From positions 24,339-88,338 of the forward strand of contig NZ_WOTO01000037.1 in NCBI RefSeq assembly GCF_010993775.1: 64,000 nucleotides of DNA. Reading direction: 5' to 3'. The translations under genes and the position numbers were made by a program. The notes below the pieces were generated by a model, which was not told the origin of the DNA, searched no databases, and was given only the letters and a program-made list of their open reading frames with translations. This stretch comes from Fodinicola feengrottensis (lineage in GTDB: Bacteria; Actinomycetota; Actinomycetes; Mycobacteriales; HKI-0501). Below, piece after piece: positions 9,172-19,170 of the stretch; position 1 is the stretch's first letter, and every line of letters begins with the position of its first letter.

Positions 9172-9338
9172 CTAGGTCCTGTCTGGTTATTGCGGTGGGA
9201 TGAGAGTCGAGATTCAGGAGCTGGCTGGTGGTGCCGCGGGGAAGCCTTCATAGCAGCGCTATGGGGGCTTTTCCGCGGTGCCGCCAGGCGGCTCCTGGGC
9301 TCGGCTATCGCCCGTCGCAATAACCAGACAGGGCCTAG
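9172..9338 (+). repeat. Long-hairpin palindromic element, copy A
   Basis: The outer stem pairs 9172-9194 with 9316-9338 (23 bp, one G-U, CTAG at both ends). An irregular conserved core follows: GGGATGAGAGTCGAGATTC on the left and GGGCTCGGCTATCGCC on the right. A second stem of about 31 bp (9216-9246 with 9266-9296) is capped by the small hairpin CATAGC-AGC-GCTATG. Almost all stem mismatches are G-U on the plus-strand transcript and would be A-C on the other strand, indicating selection for RNA pairing in plus orientation. The element overlaps the stop codon of the minus-strand NAD(P)-binding gene. Confidence 0.8.
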
Positions 9339-9968
9339 TTCGCGAGAGCGACCGCGGTGCGTACGGACGCGGGGTCGGCCAGGACGCGCAGGATGCCGTC
9401 GGCGAGGTCCGCGCGGGAGATTCGGTTGCCGCCGCGGATGGTGTGGTCGACCGCGGTGCGGTAGGTGCCGGTGCGCGGGCCGTCGGTGAGCATTGGCGGC
9501 CGCATCAGCGTCCAGTCCAGGTCGGTGGCCCGGATGATGTCCTCCATCCGGGCCATGTCCGCCCAGCCTTCGCGAAGGAGCCGGCTGAGGATGGGTTTGG
9601 CGACGAATCGGGTGATCGGGCCGTCGGCGGCGTCGCGGATCATGCCGCTGTTGCTGACCGCGACCAGCCGCTGAACGCCTTGCGCTGCCATTGCCTTGGC
9701 GATGCTGGTCGCGCTGTCGGTGCAGACGCGGTGCGGGCCGCCGCGCGCGGCCGCCGAGCGCGGACGCGATGGCGTCCCGGCCGGCGATGGCCGAGCCGAT
9801 GGACTCAGGGTCCATCACGTCGGCGCGTACGACGGTGAGCAGCGGGTGGGTCTCGGTCAGTTTGGCCGGGTCGCGGACCACGGCGGTCACGTCGTGGCCG
9901 GCCGCGCAGGCCTGCCGTACGAGCTGCTGGCCGGTGCCGCCGGTGGCGCCGAAAACGGTGATCTTCAC
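9335..9968 (-). CDS. NAD(P)-binding atypical SDR (NmrA/YwnB-like), frame interrupted
   Basis: About 210 residues. The N-terminus KITVFGATGGTGQQLVRQA is the Rossmann glycine motif of atypical short-chain dehydrogenases. After a frame shift near 9740, AAQGVQRLVAVSNSG, DLDWTLMRPPMLTDGP and ISRADLADGILRVL follow, typical of NAD(P)H-binding reductase or redox-sensor proteins of the NmrA/YwnB group. GTG at 9968 is the start. It is divergent from a TetR gene with an operator between them, so the TetR protein probably represses it. The stop TAG lies inside palindromic element A. Confidence 0.82.
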
Positions 9969-9980
9969 GGCTGTCTCCTA

Positions 9981-10010
9981 TAGTGGTTAGTGAGCATTCA
10001 CTAACCACTA
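9981..10010. promoter_or_regulatory. TetR operator between divergent genes
   Basis: TAGTGGTTAGTGA and its exact complement TCACTAACCACTA (13-bp arms) are separated by GCAT. A related partial copy, TAGTGAGTGAGC then CCACTAAC, follows at 10011-10031. Its position between the NAD(P)-binding gene and the TetR gene suggests autoregulation and control of the neighbour. Confidence 0.8.
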
Positions 10011-10052
10011 TAGTGAGTGAGCACCCACTAACTGTCAAGCGAGGAGATCCGC

Positions 10053-10631
10053 ATGAGTACGCGTGACCGGATGGTCGACGCGGCGGCGTACGTCATGCGT
10101 ACGCGCGGCCTGGCCCGGGCCACCACCAAGGAGATCGCGAAGGAGGCCGGCTTCTCCGAAGCGGCGCTCTACAAGCACTTTCGCGACAAGACCGACCTGT
10201 TCCTGGCCGTGCTGAACGAGCGCGTCCCGAGCGACTTCGGGGTGGTGCTGGCGGGCTTGGCCGGACTGGTCGGTCGCGAGCCGCTGGCCGAGGTGCTGGA
10301 GCGAGTCGCTCGTACGGCCATCGCGTACTACCGCGAGACGTTCCCGATGGCGGCCTCGCTCTACTCGGAGCCGCAACTGCTCGCCGCGCATCGTAAGGCG
10401 CTGCTGGAAAGGGGCGCTGGGCCGCACCGCCCGCGAGCCGCATTGGCCGGCTATCTGGCCGCTGAGCAGGCACTGGGCAGACTGCACCCGGACGCCGACC
10501 CGGTGGCCGCCGCTCAGCTGCTGCTCGGCGGCTGCCTGCAGACCGCCTTCCTGGCCACCTTCGCCGCCGAGCCCGAGCCGGTCGACCTCCCGCTCGTTCG
10601 TACGCTGGTTACCGGCCTGAACCCTCCGTGA
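10053..10631 (+). CDS. TetR/AcrR-family transcriptional regulator
   Basis: Intact 192-residue regulator. The N-terminal DNA-binding helix-turn-helix (about residues 10-55) has ATTKEIAKEAGFSEAALYKHFRDKTDLF; the ligand-binding domain is divergent, as usual. ATG at 10053 follows a GAGGAG ribosome-binding site. It shares its promoter region with the divergent NAD(P)-binding oxidoreductase, the probable target. The ligand is unknown. Confidence 0.92.
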   Translation: MSTRDRMVDAAAYVMRTRGLARATTKEIAKEAGFSEAALYKHFRDKTDLFLAVLNERVPSDFGVVLAGLAGLVGREPLAEVLERVARTAIAYYRETFPMAASLYSEPQLLAAHRKALLERGAGPHRPRAALAGYLAAEQALGRLHPDADPVAAAQLLLGGCLQTAFLATFAAEPEPVDLPLVRTLVTGLNPP

Positions 10632-10632
10632 G

Positions 10633-10684
10633 GGTGACGTTTTCGCCGGATGGATCCGGCGAGGAGACCGGCGAAAACGTCACC
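10633..10684. terminator. 17-bp perfect inverted repeat between convergent TetR and WhiB genes
   Basis: Arms 10633-10649 and 10668-10684 (GGTGACGTTTTCGCCGG and its complement) are separated by 18 bases. The left arm begins just past the tetR-type stop codon and the right arm overlaps the last codons of the WhiB gene. Likely a bidirectional terminator. Confidence 0.75.
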
Positions 10685-10973
10685 TTCGCGAGGGGTTCAG
10701 CCGGCCAGCGACCAGCGCGCGGCGGTCGTCCTCGGTCTGACCGCCCCAAATGCCGTACTGCTCCTGGGCCGACAGTGCGTGTTTGCGGCACTGGGCAAGG
10801 ACAGGGCAGCTTTGGCAGATCTGCTGCGCCTCGGCGGCCCGGTTGGCCCGGGCCGCTCCGCGCTCGTTGTCGGGATGAAAGAACAGTGAGCTGTCCATGT
10901 CGCGGCAGGCCGCACTCAGCTGCCACTCCCACTGGGACACCAGGGCTGCTGGCAGGAGTTTCACGTTCGGCAT
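10680..10973 (-). CDS. WhiB-family iron-sulphur transcription factor
   Basis: Intact 97-residue protein. WhiB proteins carry an oxygen- and NO-sensitive [4Fe-4S] cluster bound by four cysteines and act with sigma factors at promoters. Here the ligands are C23, then C53-x2-C56-x5-C62 (ICQSCPVLAQC). They are followed by the GIWGG turn and a basic tail (RRALVAGRLNPSRR) for DNA contact. ATG at 10973 gives the usual family length. The C-terminal codons overlap the right arm of the terminator repeat. Confidence 0.95.
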   Translation of the reverse strand: MPNVKLLPAALVSQWEWQLSAACRDMDSSLFFHPDNERGAARANRAAEAQQICQSCPVLAQCRKHALSAQEQYGIWGGQTEDDRRALVAGRLNPSRR

Positions 10974-11064
10974 GTCAGCGCCTTCCCTCTCTCGACCCGA
11001 TCTGATCAGCCGCTGATTACCCAGCCAGCCGGTGATCGAAACACGGTTCGGGAGAGGTGTCTTT

Positions 11065-11508
11065 TTAGACGTGCCCGACGGATCGCTCCGGGGTGACCAA
11101 CACGGCGACCCGGCGCTCGTCGCGCATGACCTTGTCGTACGTGTCGAAGTCGTCGTGCGTGCCGCCGGCCGCGGTGAAGATCTCCCGCAGCAGAAGCCGC
11201 AGCCGCTCGGCATCCACGCCTTCGGCGGGGTCGTCCGGCCCGATCAGCCGTACCGGTCCCTCCACCGCGGCCCACTTCCAGCCCACCCGGATCGCCACGT
11301 TCGCGCGGGGCCGCTCGCGCAGGTTGCTGAGCTTGTTCACCCCGCCGATCGCCACGAAAGCCACCACCGGCTCGCCGGTCAAGGGGTGGTCGACGACGCT
11401 GGCGTTGACGACCGACGCCTGGATTGTGCCGTCCTTGCGCAGAGTGGTCACCGTGACGAGGCCGTGCTCGCCGGCGACCAGCTGCCGGAATCCGCTGAGG
11501 TCCTTCAT
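11065..11508 (-). CDS. PPOX-class F420-dependent or flavin oxidoreductase
   Basis: Intact 147-residue split-barrel protein of the pyridoxamine-phosphate-oxidase-like family common in actinobacteria. Visible signatures are LVTVTTLRKDGTIQASVVN near the N-terminus, VAFVAIGGVNKLSNLRERPRANV in the middle and WAAVEGPVRLI, where the cofactor is held. The family members use F420, FMN or haem; the sequence alone does not decide. It is divergent from the DUF427 gene; only about 90 bases separate the starts. Confidence 0.85.
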   Translation of the reverse strand: MKDLSGFRQLVAGEHGLVTVTTLRKDGTIQASVVNASVVDHPLTGEPVVAFVAIGGVNKLSNLRERPRANVAIRVGWKWAAVEGPVRLIGPDDPAEGVDAERLRLLLREIFTAAGGTHDDFDTYDKVMRDERRVAVLVTPERSVGHV

Positions 11509-11596
11509 ACTCGGCAGCCTATGGGCGGTGGCCGGGAACAGGCTCGCGGCCGATGATGTTGTCGCGGAAGACACTTTTCTCGCGAGGAGGATCGGC

Positions 11597-12388
11597 GTGA
11601 GTCTGACACTGGGCGGCGGGCCACTGGCCGCCAACGCACCGAGCACGGTGAACTACCGGATAGACGGACCGGCCCACAAACTGTTCTTCCGCCGCCCGTT
11701 CCCGCGCCGGGTGCGCGCGGTGCTGAACGGCGAGACGGTGGTGGACACCGACCGCGGCATGCTGTTGTACGAGAGCAACCTGCTGCCCACGCTTTACGTG
11801 CCGGAAGAGGATCTGCGGGCCGCCCTGCTGACCCCGACCGACCACACGACGCACTGCCCATTCAAGGGCGACGCCTCGTACCGCACCATCACCGTCGGCG
11901 ATCGCGTCGAAGAGAACGCCGTCTGGCACTATCCGGCGCCCATCGAGACCGCGTCGTGGCTGAAGGGCTATGCGGCGCTCTACTGGGAAAAGATCGACCA
12001 GTGGCTGGATGAGGACGAGGAAGTGCTCGGCCACCTCCGCGACCCGTACCACCGCGTCGACATTCGTACGAGCAGCCGCAAAGTCGTCGTGCGGGCCGGC
12101 GATGTGGTGCTGGCCGAGAGCAGCCGCCCGTTCGTGTTGTCCGAAACCGGACTGCCGAACCGTTACTACATCCCGCGCGACGACGTACGCAACGATGTGT
12201 TGTCAGCGACCAGAACGTCGACTGTCTGCCCGTACAAGGGGACGGCTTCGTACGTACGCACCGCCGCCATCGACGACGTGGCGTGGCTCTACGAGCAGCC
12301 GCTCGCCGAGTCGCTGCCGATCGCCGGCGCGGTCGCTTTCGACACCTCCAAGGTCACCGTCGAGGTCGACGGCGTGAAGGTCGACTAA
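11597..12388 (+). CDS. DUF427-domain protein (two domains)
   Basis: Intact 263-residue protein with two copies of the DUF427 beta-fold. Each copy has an R-x-V-x-x-x-x-x-G-x-x-V-x-D/A-S pattern and a CPFKG or CPYKG signature (HCPFKGDASY in the first, VCPYKGTASYV in the second). The function of DUF427 is not established. GTG at 11597 is preferred because GAGGAGG lies seven bases upstream. The gene stands alone between divergent and convergent neighbours. Confidence 0.88.
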   Translation: MSLTLGGGPLAANAPSTVNYRIDGPAHKLFFRRPFPRRVRAVLNGETVVDTDRGMLLYESNLLPTLYVPEEDLRAALLTPTDHTTHCPFKGDASYRTITVGDRVEENAVWHYPAPIETASWLKGYAALYWEKIDQWLDEDEEVLGHLRDPYHRVDIRTSSRKVVVRAGDVVLAESSRPFVLSETGLPNRYYIPRDDVRNDVLSATRTSTVCPYKGTASYVRTAAIDDVAWLYEQPLAESLPIAGAVAFDTSKVTVEVDGVKVD

Positions 12389-12489
12389 TCACTTCCTACC
12401 AGGATCCACCGAAGTACGCGGGTCGCCGGATCTGTCACACCCGGCGGGAAGACTCGAGTTCGGGGGCGGCATTTTTCGCCGGCGGGACA

Positions 12490-13581
12490 CTAGCTCATCG
12501 CTTTGTGCAGGTTTTCCAGTAGTTCCTGCCATTTCGGAGAAACGCCGAAGGCCTGCATGGCGATGGGCAGCAGCAACAGTGCGTTGTTGATCGTGAACCG
12601 GCGCCGGATCGGCGCGCTGACTGGCCATGTCGTCATGGTCTCGATGACGGAATAACGCTCGCCGAGCCAGGCCAGCCGCATCTCCAATGTCAGCCGCTGG
12701 TCCGGCGCCGCGCTCAACAACTGCCTTCGTACGGACGCGGCTTCCTGGCTGTGCCGGTCCGCCTGCACCATCAGTTCCGCCTTCTCGCGGACCATCAGCC
12801 GGTGGAAAGCCAGCAATGGCACCACAAACGCGAGGACCTCAAGCAACAACACTAAAGCCAGAAAGGCCGCGTACGGGCCGCGCCACACCGCGTATTTGCC
12901 CAGCGCCGGGATGATCAGCCACCAGATCGCCAGAAAACTGGCCGGCAGCGCCAGAATCCCGGCCTGGAAGAAGTAGAGATTGCCGATCGGTCGCAGCCCG
13001 GCGGCGCCGTCGAAGTTGTCCGGCTCGGGCTTGACGGTCAGCGCGCTGTGCTCCAGCCGGCGGCCCAGTCGGCCGTAACCCACAGCCCTGCCAATGAAAA
13101 GTCCGGCGAGCGCGGCACCGGCCACCTCCGCGACAATGACCGCCGGTCGGGTGACGATCATCGCGCCGTAGGCGAAAAGCCAGCTGCCCAGCACACAAAG
13201 CGCGATGCGATGCCGGCGGCCGGCACCACACTTGCCCGCCGGACGGATTTGTGCAGCGTGTCCGTGAAATCGGCGAAGTCGTCCGGGTCGGCCGGGTCGG
13301 CGACCAGAATCCCGCGGTTGGCCAGCCGGCTGAGGGTCTGCTGCACCCGGTCCCGGCAGGTCCAGCGCCATCCGCAAAGCCACCAGCAGCACGACCATCC
13401 CGCTGACGAACAGCCAGTCCCAGTGGACCAGGTCGAAGCCGATCGGGATGACTTCGTACGCACCAACCAGAACAACAAGCATCACCACCACAACCCACAC
13501 GTACCAGCGGCGAAGGAACCGCTCGGCCGGCCACAGCGCGAAATCGGGCGCCAGCGGCGCGGGCGGGAAAGGTGCGGCCAC
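12490..13581 (-). CDS. Multi-pass membrane protein of unknown function, frame interrupted
   Basis: I do not recognise the family. Hydrophobic segments occur near the N-terminus (YVWVVVVMLVVLVGAYEV and WLFVSGMVVLLVALRM), in the middle (GSWLFAYGAMIVTRPAVIVAEVAGAALAGLFIG) and after residue 200 (ASFLAIWWLIIPAL and AFLALVLLLEVLAFVVPLLAF), then a hydrophilic region (MVREKAELMVQADRHSQEA). Two compensating frame shifts (near 13358 and 13220) replace a plausible soluble stretch, QQTLSRLANRGILVADPADP, that reads in another frame. The overall layout suggests a four- to six-helix integral membrane protein. Confidence 0.6.
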   Translation of the reverse strand: MAAPFPPAPLAPDFALWPAERFLRRWYVWVVVVMLVVLVGAYEVIPIGFDLVHWDWLFVSGMVVLLVALRMALDLPGPGAADPQPAGQPRDSGRRPGRPGRLRRFHGHAAQIRPAGKCGAGRRHRIALCVLGSWLFAYGAMIVTRPAVIVAEVAGAALAGLFIGRAVGYGRLGRRLEHSALTVKPEPDNFDGAAGLRPIGNLYFFQAGILALPASFLAIWWLIIPALGKYAVWRGPYAAFLALVLLLEVLAFVVPLLAFHRLMVREKAELMVQADRHSQEAASVRRQLLSAAPDQRLTLEMRLAWLGERYSVIETMTTWPVSAPIRRRFTINNALLLLPIAMQAFGVSPKWQELLENLHKAMS

Positions 13582-13663
13582 GGGAATGATTGTGCCCGCT
13601 CACCGTCCGTCACACCATCGATCATTCGGGCTCGCCTGACCGCTGCCAGAGGCAGGCCGGCTC

Positions 13664-14595
13664 TTAGGAAAGCTGTATGTCCGGCCGCCGGCGGGGGTCG
13701 GCGGCGGCGTCTACCAGCCAGTTGAGGGCGTCGATGCCGGCGACAACGGTGTTGCGCAGGGTGCCGACCTCCTCGATCGAGATGCGTACGAGGTCGCCGG
13801 CCGTCAGGGTGAAGTCGATGGGCGGGACGATGCCGGTGCCGGTGGAGAGCACGGCGCCGTCCGGGAAGGGCTGGCACTGGAACAGGTAGTCGACCAGTTC
13901 CGGCAGCTTGCGATGAAAGGCCGCGGTGGTGATCGACTCGTCGAAGACGCAGTTGCCGGCTCGGTCGATTTGCAGCCGGATGGTCAGGTCGGGCACCGCG
14001 GGCAGCTCCCAGGCGGGCCGGATGCCGGCGGAAATGGCACAGCTGCCCGCATAGACCTTGGCCTGCGGGAGGTAAAGCGGGTTCTCGCCCTCGATCGAGC
14101 GCGAGCTCACGTCGTTGGCGACCAGGTAGCCGACGATCTCGGCATGCCGGTTGGCGACCAGCGCGAGCTCGGGTTCGGGCCGTTGAGCGGGGAATCGGTG
14201 CGTACGGCGATCGGCTCGCCTTCGGTGACCACTCGCCACGGCAGCGCCTTGAAGAACAACTCCGGCCGCTGGGCGTCGTAAACCTTCTCGTACACCGACT
14301 GCTCGGTGCTCTCCTGGACGCGCGCCTCGCGGGACCGTTGGTACGTCACGCCGGCTGCCCAGATCTCGGTACGGCCGTCCACCGGCGGCAGTAGTTGCAC
14401 GTCGCCGACCGCGGAGACCGCCGGGGTGCTGGCCGTCCGCTCGGTCAGCTCGCGCAGGTCATCGATGCCCAGCCGCAGCAACGATCCGACTTTGAGCTGG
14501 TCGAGGAAAACCCGCAGTCCAGCGTCGGCTTGCAGGGCCTCGGCGAGCCCGACCCGCACGTCCCCGTACTGGTCGACGAATCTGACGATATGCAT
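13664..14595 (-). CDS. Fumarylacetoacetate-hydrolase-family protein, frame interrupted
   Basis: FAH-fold enzymes use a divalent metal to cleave or dehydrate 2-oxo acids. The protein has AAGVTYQRSREARVQES, then after a frame shift near 14185 PEPELALVANRHAEIVGYLVANDVSSR and IEGENPLYLPQAKVY. The ELALV and NDVSSR segments carry metal-site residues, and a STGTGIVPP loop follows near the C-terminus. With an IlvD/Edd dehydratase and a DapA-family gene nearby, a role as 2-keto-3-deoxy-pentonate dehydratase is plausible (some FAH-family members do this), but that is inference from context. Confidence 0.78.
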
Positions 14596-14696
14596 GCCTG
14601 CACCCTATGCGTGAGCGCTGCGACAGGCGGACCGGGTGCGATCGTTTTACGCTGGGAAACGGCACATTTCGCGAGGCGGAACATTTCGGAGGGCCG

Positions 14697-16550
14697 ATGA
14701 AGCCGGTGGACGTGCGGAGCCTGCGGACTCTGGTGGACGGTCGCTGGGCGGACGTACGCGCGAAAACCCGCGACCATCTCAACCGGTTCGAGCCGACGGA
14801 CGGCCTGGAGACGGACGCACACCGCGAGCAGGTTTTCCGGCGGATGAAGTCGTTGGCCGCCAGCGGCTACGCCGGGCTGGCGTTTCCGGCCGCGGTCGGC
14901 GGCGACGATGACCTTGGCGGTTCGGTCGCGTCGTTCGAAATGCTCGCGTACGGTGACCTGTCCCTGATGGTGAAGGCCGGCGTCCAATGGGGACTTTTCG
15001 GTGGCGCCATTCAGGCTCTGGGCACCGAGCGACACCACCGCGAATACCTGCCGGCGGTGATGAGCCTCGACCTGCCCCCGGCTGTTTCGCGATGACCGAG
15101 ACGGGGCATGGCTCAGACGTACAAAACCTGCGGACAACCGCGCTTTACGATCCCGCTTCGCGGGAATTCGTGATTTACACACCTGATGAGAGCGCCCGAA
15201 AGGACTACATCGGCAATGCTGCCATGCACGGCCGGATGGCGGTGGTTTTCGCGCAGTTGACGACCAAGGGGGAAGGGCACGGCGTACACGCCTTCCTGGT
15301 GCCGATCCGGGATTCCGCTGGCAAGACGGTCCCCGGCGTATGGATCGGTGACTGCGGTCGAAAAGCCGGGTTGAACGGGGTCGACAACGGGCGCTTGAAG
15401 TTTGATCACGTAAGGGTGCCCCGCGAGGCACTTCTCAACCGTTATGGCGATGTTTCGCCGGACGGCGACTATTGGAGCCCGATCCAGAACCCGTCCCGGC
15501 GGTTCTTCACCATGGTCGGTACGCTGATCCGCGGCCGGATCAGCGTGGCCGGGGCCGCCGGCAGCGCCACCAAAATGGCGCTGGCGATCGCGATCCGGTA
15601 CGGCCAGCGGCGTCGCCAGTTCGACGCACCGATCCTGGATTTCCTCGCCCACCAGCGAAAGCTGCTGCCGGCGCTGGCGACGAACGTACGCGTTGCATTT
15701 CGCCCAGGAACAGCTCGTGTCGACCATGCACGACCTGCACGCCGCCGATCGGGTCGACGATCACGCGCAACGTGAGTTGGAAGCGCGGGCGGCCGGCATC
15801 AAGGCCGTCGCCACGGAGCACGCGACCACTACCATTCAGACCTGTCGGCAGGCCTGCGGTGGCGCTGGCTACCTGTCCGAGAACCGGTTGCCGCAGCTCA
15901 AAGCGGACACCGATGTCTTCACCACCTTCGAGGGCGACAACACCGTTTTGTTGCAGCTGGCCGCGAAAGGGCTGTTGACCAGCTATCGCGACCATCTCGG
16001 CGACCTGGACATGCTCGGCATGGTCCGGTTCGTGGCCGACCACGTGATGGAAACCGTCATCGAGGCAACCGCCACCCGGCCGTTGTGGGAAGGCTTACGA
16101 GACGCCGATCTGACCGACCGCGTCTTCCAGCTGAAGCTCTTTGAGGACCGCGAAAACCACCTCCTGGACGGGGTCGCGCGCCGGCTTCGCCGAGCTGGCA
16201 AGGACAACGCCTTCGAGGTCTTCAACGCGGCTCAGGATCACCTGTTGGCGACCGGGCGAGCCCACATCGACCGCATCGTGTTGGAAGCTTTCGTGGCCGG
16301 CATGGAAAGCTGCCCCGACCCGGAGGTGGCCGCCCTGTTGGGAAAGGTCTGCGACCTGCACGTGTTGTGCACTGTGGAGGCCGATCGCGGCTGGTTCCTG
16401 GAACACGGCCGGCTCACCCCGAGCCGGTCGAAATCGGTCACCCGCCTGATCAATCAGTTGTGCGCCGAGCTACGCTCGTCCGCCGAGATACTCGTCGACG
16501 GCTTCGCCATCCCGGAGGCGGCGCTGGCCACTCCCATCACCGCGGATTAG
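14697..16550 (+). CDS. Acyl-CoA oxidase/dehydrogenase-family flavoenzyme, frame interrupted twice
   Basis: About 617 residues once joined, the length of acyl-CoA oxidases rather than the 380-residue dehydrogenases. The FAD and substrate loop PGCFAMTETGHGSDVQNLRTTA is diagnostic, followed by RMAVVFAQL, GVHAFLVPIRD, GLNGVDNGRLKFDHVRVPRE and, in the last frame, TCRQACGGAGYLSENRLPQL with the TTFEGDNTVLLQLAAK motif of the oxidase-like group. Frame shifts lie near 15085 and 15697. It oxidises an acyl-CoA to the 2-enoyl-CoA. It is oriented against the dehydratase downstream, and their 3' ends overlap by 14 bases. Confidence 0.88.
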
Positions 16551-18266
16551 GGTCCGGATTCTTTCCCGGCCGGGCCAGGAAGTCGAAGTCGCAGCCATGG
16601 TTGGCCTGGGTGACGTGTGCTTGGTAGAGGGCGCCATAACCGCGTTCGTACCGGTCCGGCGGTGACTGCCATTGCGCCTTGCGCTGGTGGGCCCATTCCC
16701 GGTCGCTGATGTCGAGGGTGAGCTGGCGCGCCGGCACGTCCAGAGTGATCAGGTCGCCGGTGCGTACGAGTGCGAGCGGACCACCGACGAACGATTCCGG
16801 CGCCACGTGCAGCACGCAGGCACCATAGCTGGTGCCACTCATCCGGGCATCGGAAATCCGGACCATGTCCCGAATGCCCTGCCTCAGCAGTACGTCCGGG
16901 ATCGGCAGCATCCCGTACTCGGGCATGCCGGGACCACCCAGTGGGCCGGCGTTTTGGAGCACCAGGACCGAATCGGCGTCCACCTTCAGGTCGGGGTCGT
17001 TCACCCGGTTCTGCATGTCTTTGTAGTCCCCGGAAAACGATCGCCGGTCCGGTGTGCTGCAGCAGCCGCTCTCCTGCGCGGCGATGTGTTTGATGACCGC
17101 GCCGTCCGGCGCGAGGTTTCCGGAAAGCACGGCCAAACCGCCGTCCGTGGACAATGGGTTCGACCGAGGCCGAATCACCTCCGGGCGGTGCACGATCGAT
17201 CGCGCCGTCCAGGTGCTCTCCGAGCGTACGCCCGGTGACCGTCACTCGGTCGAGGTGCAGCAGATCCTTGATTTGCCCGAGCAGAGCGGGAAGGCCGCCG
17301 GCGTAATAGAAATCCTCCATCAGGAACTCGCCACCCGGCCGGATGTTCGCCAGCACCGGGGTTTGCCGCGCGATGCGGTCGAAAATCGGCGAGGCTGAGG
17401 CCGATCTCGCTGCGCCGGGCCATCGCGATCAGGTGGATGACCGCGTTCGTCGAGCCGCCGAGCGCGATGACGGTGGCCACCGCGTCGGCGTACGCGTCCG
17501 CGGTCAGAATTTCGTTGATCGTCAGGTCTTCCCACACCATGTCGACGATCCGCAGCCCGGTCGCGGCAGCCAGCCGGTGATGTCCGGAGTCGACCGCCGG
17601 GATCGAGGCAGCGCCTGGCAGCGTCATCCCCAGCACCTCGGCGGCCGAGGTCATCGTGGACGCGGTGCCCATCGTCATACAGTGGCCGGGGACCGGTTGA
17701 TGCCCGATTCCAGCTCGGTCCATTCACAGTCGCTGACGTTGCCGGCTCGGCGTTCGTCCCAGTATTTCCACATGTCCGTGCCGCTGCCGAGCACCTCGCC
17801 GCGCCAGTTTCCGCGCAACATCGGCCCCGCCGGCAAGTAGATAGCCGGCAGGCCGGCACTCGCGGCGCCCATCAGCAACGCCGGGGTGGTTTTGTCGCAG
17901 CCGCCCATCAGCACGGCACCGTCGATGGGGTACGACCGAAGCAGCTCTTCGGTCTCCATCGCGAGCAGGTTCCTGTAGAGCATCGGTGTTGGTTTTTGGT
18001 ACGTCTCCGACAAAGTGGCGACCGGGAACTCCACCGGATAGCCACCGGCCTGCCACACTCCCCGAGCGACTTCCTCGGCACGCTCCCGGAAATGCAGGTG
18101 GCACGGGTTGATCCCGCTGTACGTGTTGAGGATCCCGATCACCGGTTTTCCCAGGTGTTCCTCGGGATTGAGGCCGAGCTGGCGACTGCGCGACCGGTGG
18201 CTGAAGGACCGCAGCCCGTCTCCGCCGTACCACGCCTGGCTGCGCAGGTCTTCGTTTTTTTTTCAT
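16537..18266 (-). CDS. IlvD/Edd-family dehydratase (probable sugar-acid dehydratase), frame interrupted several times
   Basis: Fe-S dehydratases of this family convert aldonates or dihydroxy acids to 2-keto acids. The sequence includes GILNTYSGINPCHLHFRERAEEVARG, VLMGGCDKTTPALLMG, a TMGTASTM segment, IALGGSTNAVIHL, FSGDYKDMQ and GMPEYGMLPIPDVLLRQGIRDMVRISDARMSGTSYGA. The cluster cysteines are in NPCH, GGCDKT and (in another frame) near TMGT. Shifts occur at the A9 run right after the start, near 17690, 17395 and 17210. ATG at 18266 overlaps the stop of the DapA-family gene (ATGA), showing translational coupling. The arrangement favours a pentonate or hexonate substrate over branched-chain amino acid synthesis. 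Confidence 0.85.
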
Positions 18267-19170
18267 CGCAGAGCCCAGCGTTTCAGGATGTCGGTGACCG
18301 CGGCCGCATCTTCCGGCGAGGGAACCGTGCTCGGTGCCCGTACGTCCCGGCGGCACAGCCCGAGCTGGGCCAGCGCTTCCTTGACGATGCTCACATTGTT
18401 CGCGTTCTCCGAAGCCGCGCGCAGCTGTTCGAATGGCCGGATCAAGTCCCACACCTTCATCGCCGCCGGGAAATCGTTGGCCCGTAACGCTGCCAGCATG
18501 CGCAACGAGATCTCCGGGGCCACGTTCGCCAGCCCGGAGGTGAACCCGCGGGCACCGGCGCTCCAGGCACTCGGTGCGTACGGCTCGGCCAGCCCGGCGA
18601 TCCAGGTGAACCGGTCGGCGCCGGCGTCGGCCACCGTGCCGGCGAACCGGACCGGATCGGGCACCGCGTATTTGATGCCGACCACATTCGGGGCAAACGC
18701 GCACCGAGCTCGCGCAGCTCGGCGCCGCCGATCCGGGCGCTGCGTACGTACAGGACGACGCCGATTTCCGGGACAGCGTTGGCGATCGCGGCGTGGTAGT
18801 CGATCCAACCGGCCAGCGACACGTGCGGGTGCACCGGCTGATGGATCATGATCAGCTCGGCGCCCATCTCGCTGGCGTGCAGCGCGGCATCGACCGCGGT
18901 CGGCACGTCGTGGCCGACGCCGACCAGCACTTTTGCGCGGGACCCAACGGTTTTCACGGTCAGCTCGGTGGCCAACCGGGCCTCCGCGTGAGTCAGTGCG
19001 TAGAACTCGCTGGTGTTCCCATTGGGGGTGACCACGCCGATCCCGCCGTCGACCAGCCGCTCGAGAAGGCGCGCATAAGCCTGCGTGTCGACCCACCCGT
19101 CGCCGCCGTACGGCGTCACCGGAATGGCGACCACAGTGGACAATGCGGCTCTGAGCTGGTCAGCGTCCAT
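18263..19170 (-). CDS. DapA-family aldolase/dehydratase (dihydrodipicolinate synthase-like), frame interrupted
   Basis: About 300-residue TIM barrel of the class I pyruvate-dependent lyases. Family signatures are PVTPYGGDGWVD, GGIGVVTPNGNTSEF, KVLVGVGHDVPTAVDAALHA, the VVLYVRS tyrosine and, after a frame shift near 18700, VVGIKYAVPD with the Schiff-base lysine. It probably cleaves or dehydrates a 2-keto-3-deoxy sugar acid made by the coupled IlvD/Edd dehydratase downstream. ATG at 19170 has AAAGGA upstream. Confidence 0.85.

Noticed and set aside
9195..9215. Hammerhead-type ribozyme core (GATGAG) in the element
   Set aside because: The conserved CUGAUGA and GAAA boxes with three stems are not present; the element is one long irregular hairpin.
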